A DNA stretch of 64,000 nt from Undaria pinnatifida (GCA_012845835.1 JABAKD010000029.1:12074524-12138523); one strand, 5' to 3'; counted from the first letter of the stretch, positions 42,276 to 54,235 are shown. The notes: generated by a model from the sequence alone, not told the origin. Made by a program: numbers and translations.

Positions 42276-42830
42276 TGGGATGACTCAGCACCATGAAAGC
42301 TTATAGAATACTCTGGGTGCAACATGAAGTCACCACAAGGTTCATGGCACTTTCGATGTAGATACATTACGAGAGAGAGGGGGAGGGAAGGAGAGAGGGA
42401 GGGCGTTCTTCCTATCACACAATCATGCTCGTCGCAACGACTAAGCTATGGATGTGGTGAAGGTTTATGGGTGCAGTGGTGTCTGTTGGTGGGTATGGTG
42501 GTTGTGATTGTGGTGGTGGTGGGAGTAGTGGTGTTGGTGGTGGTGATGATTAGCGTGGGATGACTCAGCACCATGAAAGCGTATAGGATACTCTGAGTGC
42601 AATATGAAATCACCACAAGGTTCATGGCACTTTCGATGTAGATACATTACGAGAGAGGGAGGGAGGGAGGGAGGGAGGGAGGGAGGGAGAGCGTTCTTCC
42701 TATCACACGATCATGCTCGTCGCAACGACTAGGCTATGGCTGTAGTGAAGATTTAAGGGTGCAGTGGTGTCTGTTGGTGGGTATGGTGGTTGTGATTGTG
42801 CTGGCGTCGGTTGTGTTCTGACACTAGTGT
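42276..42830. repeat. 280-bp tandem duplication
   Basis: GGGATGACTCAGCACCATGA to GTGGTTGTGATTGTG occurs from 42277 and again from 42557, spaced 280 bp. Both units contain a GGGA tract (different lengths) and TTCTTCCTATCACAC. The second unit runs directly into the GTTGGT microsatellite. Confidence 0.9.
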
Positions 42831-43055
42831 TGGTGTTGGTGTTGGTGTTGGTGTTGGTGTTGGTGTTGGTGTTGGTGTTGGTGTTGGTGTTGGTGTTGGT
42901 GTTGGTGTTGGTGTTGGTGTTGGTGTTGGTGTTGGTGTTGGTGTTGGTGTTGGCGTTGGTGTTTGTGTTGGTGTTGGTGTTGGTGTTGGTGTTGGTGTTG
43001 GTGTTGGTGTTGGTGTTGGTGTTGGTGTTGGTGTTGGTGTTGTCGTTGTTGGTAT
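42824..43055. repeat. GTTGGT hexamer microsatellite
   Basis: About 36 GTTGGT units with very few changes. The period-6 sequence gives dipeptide frames (VG, LV, CW) on the plus strand and HQ on the minus strand, none a gene. Confidence 0.98.
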
Positions 43056-43850
43056 TGTTGTTGTTTGTTGTTGTTGTTGTTGTTGGTGTTGGTGTTGGTG
43101 TGGGTACTGATGTTGGTATTGGCGCTGGTACTGGTGTTAATATAGGTGACGATGGTGTTGGTGTTGGTGTTGTTGGTGTTGGTGCTGGCGTTTTTGCTGA
43201 TGGTGCTGTTGTTCATGTTGGTGTTGGTGGTGTTGGTGGTGGTTGATGTTGATGGCAATGGTGGTGACTTTGGAGGAGGTGGTTGTGGTGTTAGTGGCGT
43301 TGGTTGCAGTCACAATGGTGGTGAATGCTGTGGTGGTGTTGCTGGTGGTATTTGTGATATTTGCGGCGTGGCAGTGATGATGGTAGTGATGGTGGTGACG
43401 GTAAAGATGGTGGTGATGGTGACTTGGGGCAGTGGTAGAGATGGTGGTGGTGGTGGCACTGCTGCTGCTGCTGACTGGTGAAGGTAATTGAGAGATGGTG
43501 GTAGTGGTAGATGGTTGGTCGTGGCGTTGGTGTTGGTTTTGATGATGGTTTTTAGAAGTAGGTGTGGTAGTGGCGGTGGTGGTGGCGGTGGTGGCGGTGG
43601 TGGCGGTGGTAGTGGCGGTGGTCGTGGTGGAGGTGGTGGTATTGGTTGTTCTGACGTTGGTGTTGGTGCTGGTGTTGGCGGTTGATGGTGGCGGTGGCTA
43701 AGTAAGGTCGTTGTGGTGATTATGGGTGTCGTGGCTGATCGTTTTTGTGTTTGTGTTCGTGATGGCAATGGTGTTGGTGTTGGGGTTGGTTTTGGCGCTG
43801 GTGTTGGTGTTGGTGTTGGTGTTGGGACACCTGTCATGGTCAAGGTGCGC
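43056..43850. repeat. GTT/GGT-rich low-complexity region
   Basis: Impure GTTGTT, GGTGGT and GTGGCGGTG stretches that look like decayed extensions of the neighbouring hexamer array. No gene is called. Confidence 0.9.
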
Positions 43851-44032
43851 AATTGACCAAGGCTATGGTGGGGGGGATACCCTCTTCTTCACGCCCCTTC
43901 TTCACGCCCGGGCTTGGGCCTTTCGCCTGACGGACTCTGTAGTTCACTGTAAAAAAGCCTTTAGGCGATTGATTTGGCGAGCGTAGCTAACTAGTCCACG
44001 GCGGCGGTGTCATATTCCCCCCAAAGAACACG

Positions 44033-44096
44033 TTCAAAAACTGAAGACCGCAAAGGAACAGGGGGGTCACTCGTGCGACTGAGCCCGACAAACCGA
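44033..44096 (-). repeat. Dispersed repeat Q, copy 3 (inverted)
   Basis: AAGACCGCAAAGGAACAGGG followed by GGTCACTCGTGCGACTG is the reverse complement of the block at 745-815. Confidence 0.55.
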
Positions 44097-44393
44097 AAAA
44101 AAGAGACCCTAAAAACGACCTCCCTACGGTAGCCTTCGTCCTTTATTTTTCTGAAGCTCCTCATCACACTTGAGGAGCTTTCTTCATGTATACCATGTAT
44201 ACCTCACAAAAATGAATTTTATCAAACTGAAAGCGCAACCAGATAAAGAACCCCGTGGCTGAGGTATACAACAAAATCATGTTGCTAAAATTGAGCAGCA
44301 TTTTGCGATCTGATTGGGTCAAGGAGCCCGACTAATCAGGGAAAAGAAACAGTCGAGAAAGCGTTACCTACCAGTATGTTGTAGCAATAAGCC

Positions 44394-44625
44394 TGGTGTT
44401 GGTGTTGATGTTGGCGTTGGCGTTGGCGTTGGTGTTGGCTTTGGTGTAGGTGTTTGTGTTGGCGTTGGCATTGGCGTTGGCGTTGGTGTTGGTGTTGGTG
44501 TCTTTGGAGTTAGTGTTGCTGTTGGTGATGGCGTTGATGTTAGTGTTTGGTTTTGGTGTTAGTATTGTTTTGGTGTTGGTGTTGGTTGTGGTGGCGTTGG
44601 TGGTGGCGTTGGGAGCGGTGTGGGT
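44394..44625. repeat. GTTGGT/GTTGGC impure hexamer array
   Basis: A second, more diverged hexamer array 1.3 kb from the first. Simple repeat. Confidence 0.95.
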
Positions 44626-45957
44626 AGTTGGGCTTGTGTGGGCTTACGTTATGTAGGCAATACCTGACATACACCTGACTACACCACAGCAAAATCGTAC
44701 TGCTGTAGAAAGACAAGACATACAAACAGGCAGGTATGGCGAGAATGAAACAATGCCACACCAGATGTGAGCTACCGTACGGGCGGGGATATTAGCCATT
44801 GCGTACGGCCTTCATGGCTAACGTTTTACCCCCCCCCCCTCCCCCCAAGCTCGAGCCTGTTAAGTATAAGGTGCCCGTCACTACCATCCAAAATATAGTA
44901 TATAGGCATTGACGGTTTGGTATTGATTTCATGTAGGAGTACTTGATTTTTTACGAGGACAACAATATTGGACAACTGACGTCCGTAGAATATTTTTACT
45001 AAATATTGGACGATAGGTCGAAGGTTGACGATATCTGTGGTTTTGAAATATTAGTTTGAAAGAAGCACAATATCGGCGACCGACGTAAAGTCAACTTCAC
45101 TTCATTGACATATACCTGGTACATGAATACTGTACCGAATATATCAACGACGGACAGACGACGGAAGCTTCAGGTTCTTACTTCGGTTTGGCTTTTGTTT
45201 TAGTTCTTGTGTGGTATGCACGCCCTATTATCACTAGATGCGCGCTTCGACAACAAGTAGATGTGTACGTACAGCGCATGATTCAGCGATTTACGTTGCA
45301 TTCAAATCGTTAATTTGTAATTTCAAGTCATCGTCCAGATAGATGATGCCAATCCAAAGTAAAAGAAACGGTTGATGTTTCGATTGATGTTTGACGTAAA
45401 TTGAAACGTTGTCCGATGCTTACGAATAAAAAGCAAGGAACCTTGACCTTGATATGGGTTGATGTACACAGCAGCTGGCTGGCTTTACGTTGGCAGCCGA
45501 CGTTATGGTCCTTTGAAAATTGCAATACAACAGCCAAAACTCGTAGGTAGGGCGTGTTTTGAAGAGAGCTACTGCTGTACTGCTGCAAACTGTAACACTG
45601 TTCCTATGCAACAGTGGGGCCTATAGTCTACATATAAGGCGCTTAGAACAAGGTGTCCACTCCATATATATAGTTATAGGGCGGTTGAAGTCGGTTGACA
45701 CAGGCACGGTAACTCTGAGTACAACTAACTGCCTACACACACAAATAGGGTGGCCTCTCGATGTTAACTCTGAGTACAACTAACTGCCTACACACACAAA
45801 TAGGGTGGCCTCTCGATGTTGGGCAGTCAAAATTATTTCGCTCTATGCCGCCTTATTATGTAGCTGGTAGGCCCCACCACTCACTGCTGTCTGCTATTTT
45901 TATGAAATAGTAAAAGGCACTCTATTTTTCCAGGTATTACGTTGTATTAATAATATG
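44626..45957. other. Spacer; contains an exact 55-bp tandem pair
   Basis: The only structure is 45711-45820, two identical 55-bp units (AACTCTGAGTACAACTAACT at 45711 and 45766). No exon was found. Confidence 0.5.
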
Positions 45958-46043
45958 TTAGCCCTTTTAGCACCGCACTCCCGCCATGGGGACAAAGCAC
46001 TTGTATTTAGAGTATGAAAAAATAGGAGTTGGAAAAGGGTTAA
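45958..46043. mobile_element. MITE-4 copy 2
   Basis: TTAGCCCTTTTAGCACCGCA at the left and GGAAAAGGGTTAA at the right, with a middle containing CATGGGGACAAAGCACTTG. Close to the copy at 32212. Confidence 0.8.
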
Positions 46044-46107
46044 TAGTGTAGGACTCTGCAGTGTTTCCCCCAAGACAAAAAAAGGTGAATACAACAACAC
46101 CAACACA

Positions 46108-46185
46108 TGAACAGTAGTAGTAGTAGCAGCAGCAGCAGCAGCAGCAGTAGTAGCAGTAGTAGTAGTAGCAGTAGCAGTAGCGGCG
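46108..46185. repeat. AGT/AGC trinucleotide array
   Basis: AGTAGTAGT then AGCAGCAGC units. A shorter CAGCAGCAG run lies at 46810-46838. Confidence 0.95.
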
Positions 46186-46624
46186 CTCAGCCAAAGTTCC
46201 GACCCAAAACAAAGTAAAAACCGCTGCAACATGCGCTACTCGTCGTCGTCAACCAGTTTCTTCTGCCAAAAACAATGTTCAAGAAACTTCGTTCGGTTGA
46301 AGTTAATTTAGTTGTATGTAGTTAGTTGGTAGTAGTTGGCTTTCGGTCGGCCACCGATGCTACAATGAATGTGCGTTTCTTTCAAAACAATGTAGTAATT
46401 AATATGCACAATCAGTCCGTATACATTGTATAGTACTATTATTTATTATTGGAGTATTGGCCCTACAATAGTGTAGTCTATATAATAACAAGAAAATCCT
46501 GAAATCGGGTTCAGTCTAAGACTGACCTTTTTTGTTCTGAGCGCGCGCGAGAGCACGCTCTTTCTTACTACGCTGAATTTTTCTTATTTCGGGCCCCGAG
46601 TAGAACGCGGAACACGTTAGTTAG

Positions 46625-46717
46625 TTAACCCCTTTACAACTGGAAACCCGTTTTTGGGGACAAAATTACTTGGATTTAGTATAGGGAGGGGTTCGGGGGC
46701 TCTAAAAAAGGGGTTAA
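46625..46717. mobile_element. MITE-4 copy 3
   Basis: TTAACCCCTTTACAAC at the left and AAAAAAGGGGTTAA at the right are clear inverted termini. The centre keeps GGGGACAAAATTACTTGGAT. Confidence 0.75.
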
Positions 46718-47616
46718 ACTAATCATTTTTTTAGGCTGTTTCTTTTGGGGGTTGGTTGCTTGCTTCTTATGAACTGGTCGGTACTGCTACCTACCACTGC
46801 ACTGCACTACAGCAGCAGCAGCAAGCAGCAGCAGCAGGCGTTCTCGAGAAAATGCGCCCTTTTTTCTTAGGCAACTCAAGAATTGTTGACCTTGCAGCTC
46901 TGAGTACTTTGCCCCCAAAACAGGTGTGATATACTTGATACCTGGTACATGCTATGCGATGCGATGGATGCAACATGTATGTGAGCAGTGGTTCAGGAGC
47001 AAAAAAACACAATTTATCCACACTGACTGGATGGACCACTCGCTGGAAACAACATGACGTAGTAATGTGGAGACATTGCATTGTCAGATAGATAGATGTC
47101 ACAACGAACACGAGAAGAACAAAGAGGCCCTTGAGTTGTAACTCGTGCTTTTTTTCTTGACTTTACATCGGCGGTCGACTTTATGCTCCTTTCAAACTCA
47201 TACCTGGAACTCATCAACCAACCAACCAATCAAAAATGATCATGTCTGCGGGAGTGGGGTCATTCTGAGGGCCTCGTTTTCGTTTTGTCAGCGACACAGA
47301 GCCACTCACTCGCGAGATTATTGGCGACAAGTATATACTAACTGATGTTGTACGATGATACCTTTCCCTTCGAATTATCGTGTTCGGTTTGGCAATGTGC
47401 ACGGACGGGCACATCATCATCGATTGTTTGTTTGTTGTGCGCTTGACGTGTCGGGCCTTCTCATCATCGTCCTGCGTACAGAGAAAACGAGCCAAAATTT
47501 GGGGGTGAAAATGGTGCTAGCCCCCCCCCCCCCCACCATTGATTGGTTGCTATATATATGTAGTCTCAGAAACACATGTTTTCACCTTCATTTGCATTAT
47601 TATTATGCTACTACTG
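46718..47616. other. Spacer without recognised genes
   Basis: Open frames of about 100 codons on both strands overlap each other and show no domain. A C run lies at 47521-47533. Confidence 0.35.
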
Positions 47617-47838
47617 AAAAATAGCAGGGCTTTTCACGGGTCAGGTTGGAGTCAAGGTAGCCCGTTCCGACCCGCGAGGTTTTAAAAATCTCCCAACCAG
47701 ACCCGACCCGTCCCGTGAGAAACCAAACACCTCTTCTTCTTGTGACCCGATCCCACTCGACCCGCGAGATTTCGATAACCTCCTGACAAACGTGATCTGC
47801 GGGTCGGGTCATGACCCGTGGAAAGCCCTGAAAAATAA
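47617..47838. mobile_element. hAT-like MITE with 8-bp target duplication
   Basis: The element 47625-47830 starts CAGGGCTTTTCACGGGTCA and ends with its inverse, TGACCCGTGGAAAGCCCTG (18 of 19 match). It is flanked by AAAAATAG and AAAAATAA (7 of 8). CAGGG ends and 8-bp duplications are hallmarks of the hAT superfamily. The interior is CCCGACCCG-rich and non-coding. A longer relative lies at 9686-10083. Confidence 0.8.
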
Positions 47839-47964
47839 TCAACTCTAATTCAACGGGCTTATTACCCGAAATAGAGGCATGTAATAGCAAATATTATACT
47901 ATAAAATACAGTAGTGGTTCAGAGTTCAGACCTAAAAATCGGCTTTATTTTGCGTCTGAACCAC

Positions 47965-48745
47965 CACTTACTTATTGTTGTTGTTGCTGTTGTTCTCACA
48001 TTAACTCGCATAATCAAGTCCGTGGTCACAGAGCAGGCTCCAGTCACTCTGGAGCTGAGGAATACCCCAGCCAGGGAAAACGCACAAACAAACCATTAAA
48101 AAAAGGTGGTACACGCACAAACCACAGCTGACGCAATAATGTCACAGCTGACGCAATTCATGCCTCCACCAGAGACATGAAACAGTGAAATCGGGAGTCA
48201 GCCTACGATGTGCCAGGTCCATACTGGTGCCTACGTCTCACTAATCGCGCCTGGAAAAACTGGCTATAATAACCGCTTGCCACCCAAGAAAAACTACCAT
48301 GTATGTATATATTACACGTAGTACCTATCACTACTACGCATACGCGCGACAGACGCAAGTCAAATGGAAAACCGAAACAAAGAAAAGAAAAGACAAGGAA
48401 GCGAAAAAACGAAAAAGGAAACGAAAGAAAAGACAGCAGCACGAGAAAAGACAAGACAAGAAGAAGAGGAAGCAAGGAAAGGAAAAGAGAAAAAATGTCA
48501 CACTAGCAGACCCTAGGAACTGACTAAAGACAGCATTGGGCTCATAGAGGGTATCAAGTAAGTGCATCATCAATGGCACTGGGGAGAGAACGCAACATGG
48601 CGAAGAAGTCAGGGCGGCCTTACGCCATCTTGTGACGGCCATTACATTGGAAGGCCCACAAATTTCAAGACGATGATGGCCAGACTCAGATATCAGTTTC
48701 TTGGGCATGACGCCCCCCCTCCCCCCCCCTCCCCCCTCCCCCTTG
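47965..48745 (-). mobile_element. LINE-X 3' region, copy with (AAC)n tail
   Basis: Nearly the same 750 bp occurs at 61322-62045, where it is continuous with the LINE-X reverse transcriptase. On the minus strand it ends ATGCGAGTTAATGTGAGAAC followed by AAC-type repeats (47967-47997). It contains the block GATGATGGCCAGACTCAGA and an A/G-rich tract (48380-48490). No reverse transcriptase is attached, so it is a 5'-truncated insertion. Confidence 0.7.
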
Positions 48746-48992
48746 CTCCCTATTGTATCCATACCTGGTACATTGATGCCTCTGTTTTATAACCATTTTT
48801 CGGTCACGCGTTGAAGTAAGTGAAACATCCAACCCGGGAGAGAAAAGCCCTGCGAGCGGATATAGAAACTATAATTATTTCATTCGTTTTTTGGTCTTCT
48901 TTCGTTGCAATTTCATTCATTTTCACGTTTTTTTGAAAAAAATGGTGGTGTGTTTTTTTGGTGAATCTGCTCGTACCTCCAACGACTCGTTC

Positions 48993-49056
48993 TATTGTTG
49001 TTGTTGTTGTTGTTGTTCTCACATTAACTCGCATAATCAAGTCCGTGCACAGGTTC
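48993..49056 (-). mobile_element. LINE-X, extreme 3' end only
   Basis: An (AAC)n tail (TTGTTGTTGTTG on the plus strand, 48995-49016) with only about 40 bases of the 3' end (ACTCGCATAATCAAGTCCGT). A strongly 5'-truncated copy. Confidence 0.75.
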
Positions 49057-49062
49057 TATATA

Positions 49063-49314
49063 CGGTATGCAGTAGGGAGGTGCCCCAACTTTCTTCAACG
49101 AAATCGCCGGTTTCAAAACCAGCTCCCGGTCGTATCTCCCGAGTTGCGGCGTCCCTCGACACCCGGACGTCATCGATCGATAGCCTTTTTTCACACAGGA
49201 AAACATAATATGGATGTATACATTTTTTTCAACGGCATCCTTCCTTGTGTCGAACAGCCGTGAAAAGTTCGTTATAGAAAATCAATTGTTTTGGAGGGGG
49301 CTATCGTAGAATCA
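49063..49314 (+). mobile_element. MITE-2 copy 4
   Basis: The interior and right end (GGGGGCTATCGTAGAATCAC) are typical, but the left terminus is altered (GCAGTAGGGAGGTGCCCC). Confidence 0.85.
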
Positions 49315-49532
49315 CTCCCCGATACCCTCCAAAGGCACGCGCGAGAGGCGAACAAACCACTACGAAAAAATACACCCATGTATGTGCGACATCAGCTGTG
49401 TGTGGCTTTTAATGTTTCGAAAAATCTTTCTTCCCCCCCTAAAACGGGCGATTTCTGGCGAGGGGGTGGGTGTTTGCTTGCATTATTAATATAGTGTGTT
49501 GTGGTTGTGTCTTGCCCTCCCTATCAAACAAT

Positions 49533-49803
49533 GGAGCCATCCCACGGTAGGGTATGAGTGTAGCATCAGTCTCTGAGGTCCTGACATGAAGAACTCAGTA
49601 ATATCTCACCCGAAAAAGGACTTCGAAGGCATTCGTTCGCGCAACCTTGACCAAGCTTCTATGCCTTAATCCAAAAAAATAGACTAATGTACCCCTGAAA
49701 TTGCTTCATTGACCGGCAGTTCTTCACATACACGAGGAACTCAATCGCCGAAGGACTTTTTGGCGCAAAAACTGCAACCCCTAGGTGCCGTGGGATGACT
49801 CAC
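49533..49803 (+). mobile_element. MITE-3 copy 2
   Basis: Left GAGCCATCCCACGGTAGGG and right GTGCCGTGGGATGACTCAC are inverted termini. About 271 bp and non-coding. It shares the TTCGTTCGCGC block and the AACCCCTA terminal block with the copy at 2626-3371, but has one terminal unit where that copy has six. Confidence 0.8.
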
Positions 49804-49984
49804 AAATAAATGCGTACGTTATATATGTACCCAACGCCCGCGACAGCACACCCAGCACCGACCAGCAGAAGAAGAATGGTTACAGGGTCCATGTGTGTAG
49901 TGATGGTCTATCGCACAATGTTGCTCTGTGGTCAAAGAGGCAAACAAAATCGAAATCCATCGCACACGAGTGTGTGTCGTCTTG

Positions 49985-51100
49985 GCGTTAAATCGGTTAT
50001 TATTTCGTTTTTTCGACCCAACATCATCAGTAGAACACCCAGTATCCATCCCGGTTGTTCATCCTAGATAATTAAGAATATGGGGTCACAGACTGCTGTG
50101 TGGAAACACAGAAGCCAAAATCAAATAATCGCTGTTGAACAGAGGAAGAAAAACTGAAATGTCAGCGTACCTGGTACACGGATAACGCAGCAAAAAAAAC
50201 AACCCAAAGAAGCGGAAACTACAACATTTTAAAGACACAAGTACAACAAAACAAAGCCGAAAACAAAGAGCAAAAACAAAACAATTCCTGGAATGGGACA
50301 TGCAAACGAACAAACAACTGCAGAAAGACACAGCAATGAGACGAGTCGAAACAAACGAAGCCTGTTTCTGTCGTGGATGTCCTCTCCCTCTCTCTCACGT
50401 GCCGCGTTGGCTTTGGACGAGTGGTGTGTGTGGTGCATGACTATCAACGCGAAGAAGGAAGGAAAGGAGAGGCAGATAGAGAGAAAACGAAGGAACGAGA
50501 GAAATAAACAGAGAAGTAAGGCCAACTTAAAAACAACCTACTCGTACTCGCGCCACTTAGGGGACACACGAGTATCATACAAGTAGTTTACAGCTCTCTG
50601 TTACCTAGATGAGCCTGCAGGCTAGCCACACGGTCTGCCACATCATTCCAATTCCTGTCGACGGCGGTCGCCGATTTCAGTGCTGCCGCTGGCACCTCCC
50701 AAAAGAAAAATGAAGGATAAAAGCAGGAAACAAGCCGAACGACAGCGAAGAAGAAGAACAAATGTCTCTCGAATTCAGGGGCAGCAAATAGATATAGAAG
50801 CAAATAGATACGAGCTGGGCCAGCCTAAAAACGGATAATCAATCCGAAGGTCGTATCTCGCGAACCACTGCAAATTAGAAAGAACTTGTAACACATATTT
50901 CATGTGTTATTAATAGTCACATCGACGCCTTGCTACACGATCTGCCAGTATACTTTTCTGCTTTAATTATTTTAGCGATATCAGTACCGCCCCCGCCCCC
51001 ACCCCCTTCTCCTTCTCACCCTCCTGCTTCGCGTCCATGTTTTGCATGCCTTTCGGGGGGCAGCAAATAGATAACACATATGTCATGTGTTTAAATAGTC
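49985..51100 (-). mobile_element. LINE-Y 3' untranslated region
   Basis: It continues downstream from the LINE-Y reverse-transcriptase remnant (minus strand). Blocks recur at 54045-54230 and 57885-58880: AGCCACACGGTCYGCCAC, GCGATATCAGTAC and the ACACCCAG..CATCC end. A segment of about 180 bp is duplicated in tandem (about 50880-51060 and 51060-51240, each with ATATGTCATGTGTT/TTTCATGTGTT and TTGCTACA-GA-CTG). No gene. Confidence 0.6.
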
Positions 51101-52780
51101 ACGTTGGTGCCTTGCTACATGACCTGTCAGTATTTTTCTGCTTTAATCAATTTGAGCGATATCAGTACGACCTCCCCCCGCCCCCTCTCCTTCTCATCCT
51201 CTTGCTTCGCGCCCACGTTTGCATGCCGTAACAAGCTCTTTTCCACCTCGGCCCTGTGCCACCTCGCCATGAAACCATTCTCCGCTTTAACGATCCCCCG
51301 GTACCACTTGCCAGCCTGCCCAGCCGCCGTGTGGGCCATAGCACTGTCTCCACCCCGAACAACAAAGGGGAGGTTTCCGTCGATCCCTCTTAGGCCCCAA
51401 ACACCGCGATGTCGTCTACCAGGCATCAGGCCCATGTGTTTCCAGGTCGACCCGGTTCTCCCCACCGGCCATCGTCCCGAACATCACCCGCCGCGTGAGT
51501 CGCTCAGATTTTGCCCGCTGCATTTCTCCCCACTGGCCATCGTCTCGAACATCACTCGCCGAGTGAGTCGCTCAGTTTTTTCCCGCTGTACGTGCCCCGC
51601 AAAGAGAAGACGCCGTTTGCGTATATAGTCGTCTCAACGCTCTCACATTGTGCCTTCTTGGGGGTCTTCGCATAGAACATACTGTGGTCGGTGCGTTGTG
51701 GGCGACGGAAGCCAATGATCCGAAGGAAGAGCTTGCGGTGGGCGCTGTGGAGCAGAGCGAAGTGCACAATGCCGGGAGTCCACGTCTCTCACCGATACAG
51801 CAGCGTCTCAATCACCTCGGACTGTAGCATGGGCACCTTCAGCGTGAACGAAGAGGAATTCATATCGTACAGCTCCCGCTTGAACCGATCGAGGCATGCC
51901 CACGCGAGTCGGACCCGTTGTTCGATCTCTGGCACAATGTCGGTGGTTTCGTTGATAAGGCCGCCCAGGTACAAAACCTGCACCGTCTGTTTATACTTTA
52001 TACCTCTGGTGTGCTGCTTCGATGGCGAGCGGCGAGATAAGGGGAGAATGTTTTGATGTCCGCGCAGCAGCATGGTTTCTGTCTTCTTCTGTGACACCGT
52101 GAGACCCGCTGCTTCGGAGAAGTCCACCAAGGCCGTCATCATCTTCGCAAGGCCCTTCCGCTGACTTGGAGACAATGCCTGCATCGTCGGCGTAGATGAC
52201 ACCCCAGACTGCGCTTCGTGTACGATCCAATGGCTCAGCGTTCCCCCCGACCCCGCTATCATTCAGGTGAACCAAATCCCTTAGAATGTCTGGGTCCTCA
52301 ATAAAGCGCCCCCGCACGGTGTGTATCGCAGCAGCGAAAAAAAAATCGAAAAACGCAGCGATATCACGTATCCTTGACGCAACAACCCTTGGGTCGAACC
52401 ATTCGGAGTACTCACCGTCATCGGTGAGCACGCGGGCTTGCATGTCATCACGGAACCGGCGGATAACGGTTAGCACCTTCTCTGGTACGCCAAAGCGTGC
52501 GAGCATCACCCGCAACAGTTCTCGGTCGACGGAGTCATATGATTTCTGGAGGTTGATAAAGCACATGTACTCAGGGGGATTTTCCTAGCTCGTCCGAGTT
52601 CTTGCAGTCGGCGCACGACAAACAACAAGTCGACTGTTGATCGTGCCGGGCTAAATCCGCACTGTTCCTCGGGGGAGTATTGCTGCGTCGCAGTGCTTGC
52701 CGAGTAGGGATGCGACGAATATCAACAGCACCTTGCCTGCATGGGCAACAAGCGAAACCGGGGTCCCTGTGATGTAGTTG

Positions 52781-53253
52781 GACGCGTTCTACGATAGAGG
52801 TGTGCACCACTTTTTTTTCTGCGGTTCCACAATTTTATTATAAAAAATGAAAATACACTCCAGCTGTGAGATCGAAGATTTCGTCGAAACTCATCTTTGC
52901 AAGCTGTGTGTGATACTCCGATCGCGCGCATTACGAGTTGTGTGTCCTCACTAAGGATGTAGGTCGGCGACTCCCCTTACAACTACAGTGTAGCTATCAG
53001 GGTCAACAGGATGATTTTAGTCAGTCTGTGCGCGGAAACTATAAAACAATTTTGGGAGCTTAAGATCTCTCCCAAAAACTGATTTGGGGGAAAATAAAAC
53101 TGCTTTCTGGATGAAACATCCCATGGCCTAGGTTATAGAACGAGAATTTAAGGCGAAAAAATGGCCTCTTCCCGACGATTTCGGGTTAAGGAGCCCCGTC
53201 ATTCAGAAACCGTTTCGACGAAAAATGCTGCTACCTCTATCGTAGCACGTGCC
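52781..53253 (-). mobile_element. MITE-1 copy C, inserted in LINE-Y
   Basis: Left GACGCGTTCTACGATAGAGG and right ACCTCTATCGTAGCACG are inverted termini. The interior is copy B in reverse orientation (CTCCCAAAAACTGATTT, GACGATTT, GTCATTCAGAAA). It splits the LINE-Y block DCNNY-type / GKVLL, and the reverse-transcriptase reading resumes on both sides. Retroposon R is nested inside at 52837-53045. Confidence 0.9.
52829..53053 (-). mobile_element. Retroposon R, nested in MITE-1
   Basis: The insert 52837-53045 is flanked by ACAATTTT at 52829-52836 and 53046-53053. Removing it restores the MITE-1 sequence seen in copy B (GTTCC.CAATT..GGGAGCTT). The AT-rich tail lies at the left, so the element is on the minus strand and 5'-truncated. 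Confidence 0.85.
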
Positions 53254-54044
53254 GTTTGTTGCAATCAGAACGATCCTTCTATCGTGAAGGACCTTGATGG
53301 CCGCATCTGTCCATTGCTGGGGGACTTCTCCCGTTCCCCGCACGTTGATGCGCATGTTGTGAAAGCATCGGATGAATCTCGGGGTGGTTGATATTCAGCA
53401 ACTCCGCCGGAATGGAGCCTAGTCCCACCGCTGTCCATTTCGGCATGCTCCGAGTTACCTGTGTCATCAAGCCTATGGCTGGCTCATCGTAAGGCGATAG
53501 TGCGAAAGGTCGTCGTGGGAATTGGGTGATTATTGTGGGGTCAAGTTTAGGCGATTTCTTGTTCAAGAGAGTGTGGAAAAACTCCGTCCGCCGTTCACGA
53601 CTAATGCGCGCTTCTCCCGCAGCATCGTGCCGTCTGCGGCTACGATGAACTGCTCGCTTGTCGCCTTCTGGCCTTTCAAACCAACCGTGCCTTTCTTACT
53701 TTTAATCGTTTGTATATAAACCCCGTTGGCCGTTGTCGGCGAGTGACCTCTCCGTTTCAGCAGCACACTCTTCAATGTTCAGGTGTGCCCATGCGTTCCT
53801 CACCTTCCACAGGTTTGCACACGCCGCCATCAATGTTTTCTACGTCGTTTTCTCCTTGTGGTGGCTAGCGAGCAGGCGTTGTTGCGCTTTGTCCTTGCGT
53901 CCGATACTTTGTTGAAGGCGGCTAACGTTCCTCAGACTCGCACCACCCGAGCTTTGGGTTGCGACGTGGCGGGGGCGGTACTTCTACCTCTACTGCGTTG
54001 AGGAGGATTTTGGTGAACACTTCAGCCATTTCGGAGATGCTATC

Positions 54045-54235
54045 GTGAAACTGTTTTTTCGACCCAACGACAACATCAGTACACCCAGAGTCCGTGATTC
54101 TTCATCCTATTAACAGAGAGATACAAATTATGTGGTTAAATACTACTGTGAAACAGAGTAAACCAAACAGCAGTCGCAGTTCATCAAGGTAAAGAAAGTG
54201 AAGTGCTAGCGTACCATGTACGAGAACACAACAAA
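54045..54235 (-). mobile_element. LINE-Y 3' end fragment
   Basis: GTTTTTTCGACCCAAC and the ACACCCAGAGTCCGTGATTC-type block match 50015-50060. It lies head to tail with the LINE-Y remnant's upstream border. The following A-rich stretch (54240-54310) gives a 191-codon chance frame. Confidence 0.55.

Larger units (their letters stand above)
51101..54045 (-). pseudogene. LINE-Y reverse transcriptase remnant
   Basis: Minus-strand segments in changing frames follow the order of a non-LTR retrotransposon ORF2: a pre-RT region (about 54040-53570), MPKWTAVGLGSIPAELL (about 53480-53410), LVAHAGKVLL (about 52740), [16 protein letters not shown] (52560-52510), the active-site block [14 protein letters not shown] (about 52205-52165), thumb QVLYLGGL (about 51970) and the C-terminal RKLFLRIIGF (about 51730). 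Frameshifts and stops separate the blocks, and the region before YADD is scrambled (VVASRIRD where a QGLRQG-type block is expected). A MITE-1 copy is inserted at 52781-53253. The element is dead; its YADD is intact. Confidence 0.85.

Noticed and set aside
42764-43258. Overlapping 160- and 144-codon frames of VL/VG and HQ dipeptides
   Set aside because: They are the three-frame readings of the GTTGGT hexamer and its complement.
48299-48523. Lys/Arg/Glu-rich short frames, also near 61504-61836
   Set aside because: Both lie in the A/G-rich tract of the LINE-X 3' region and are duplicated because the element is duplicated.
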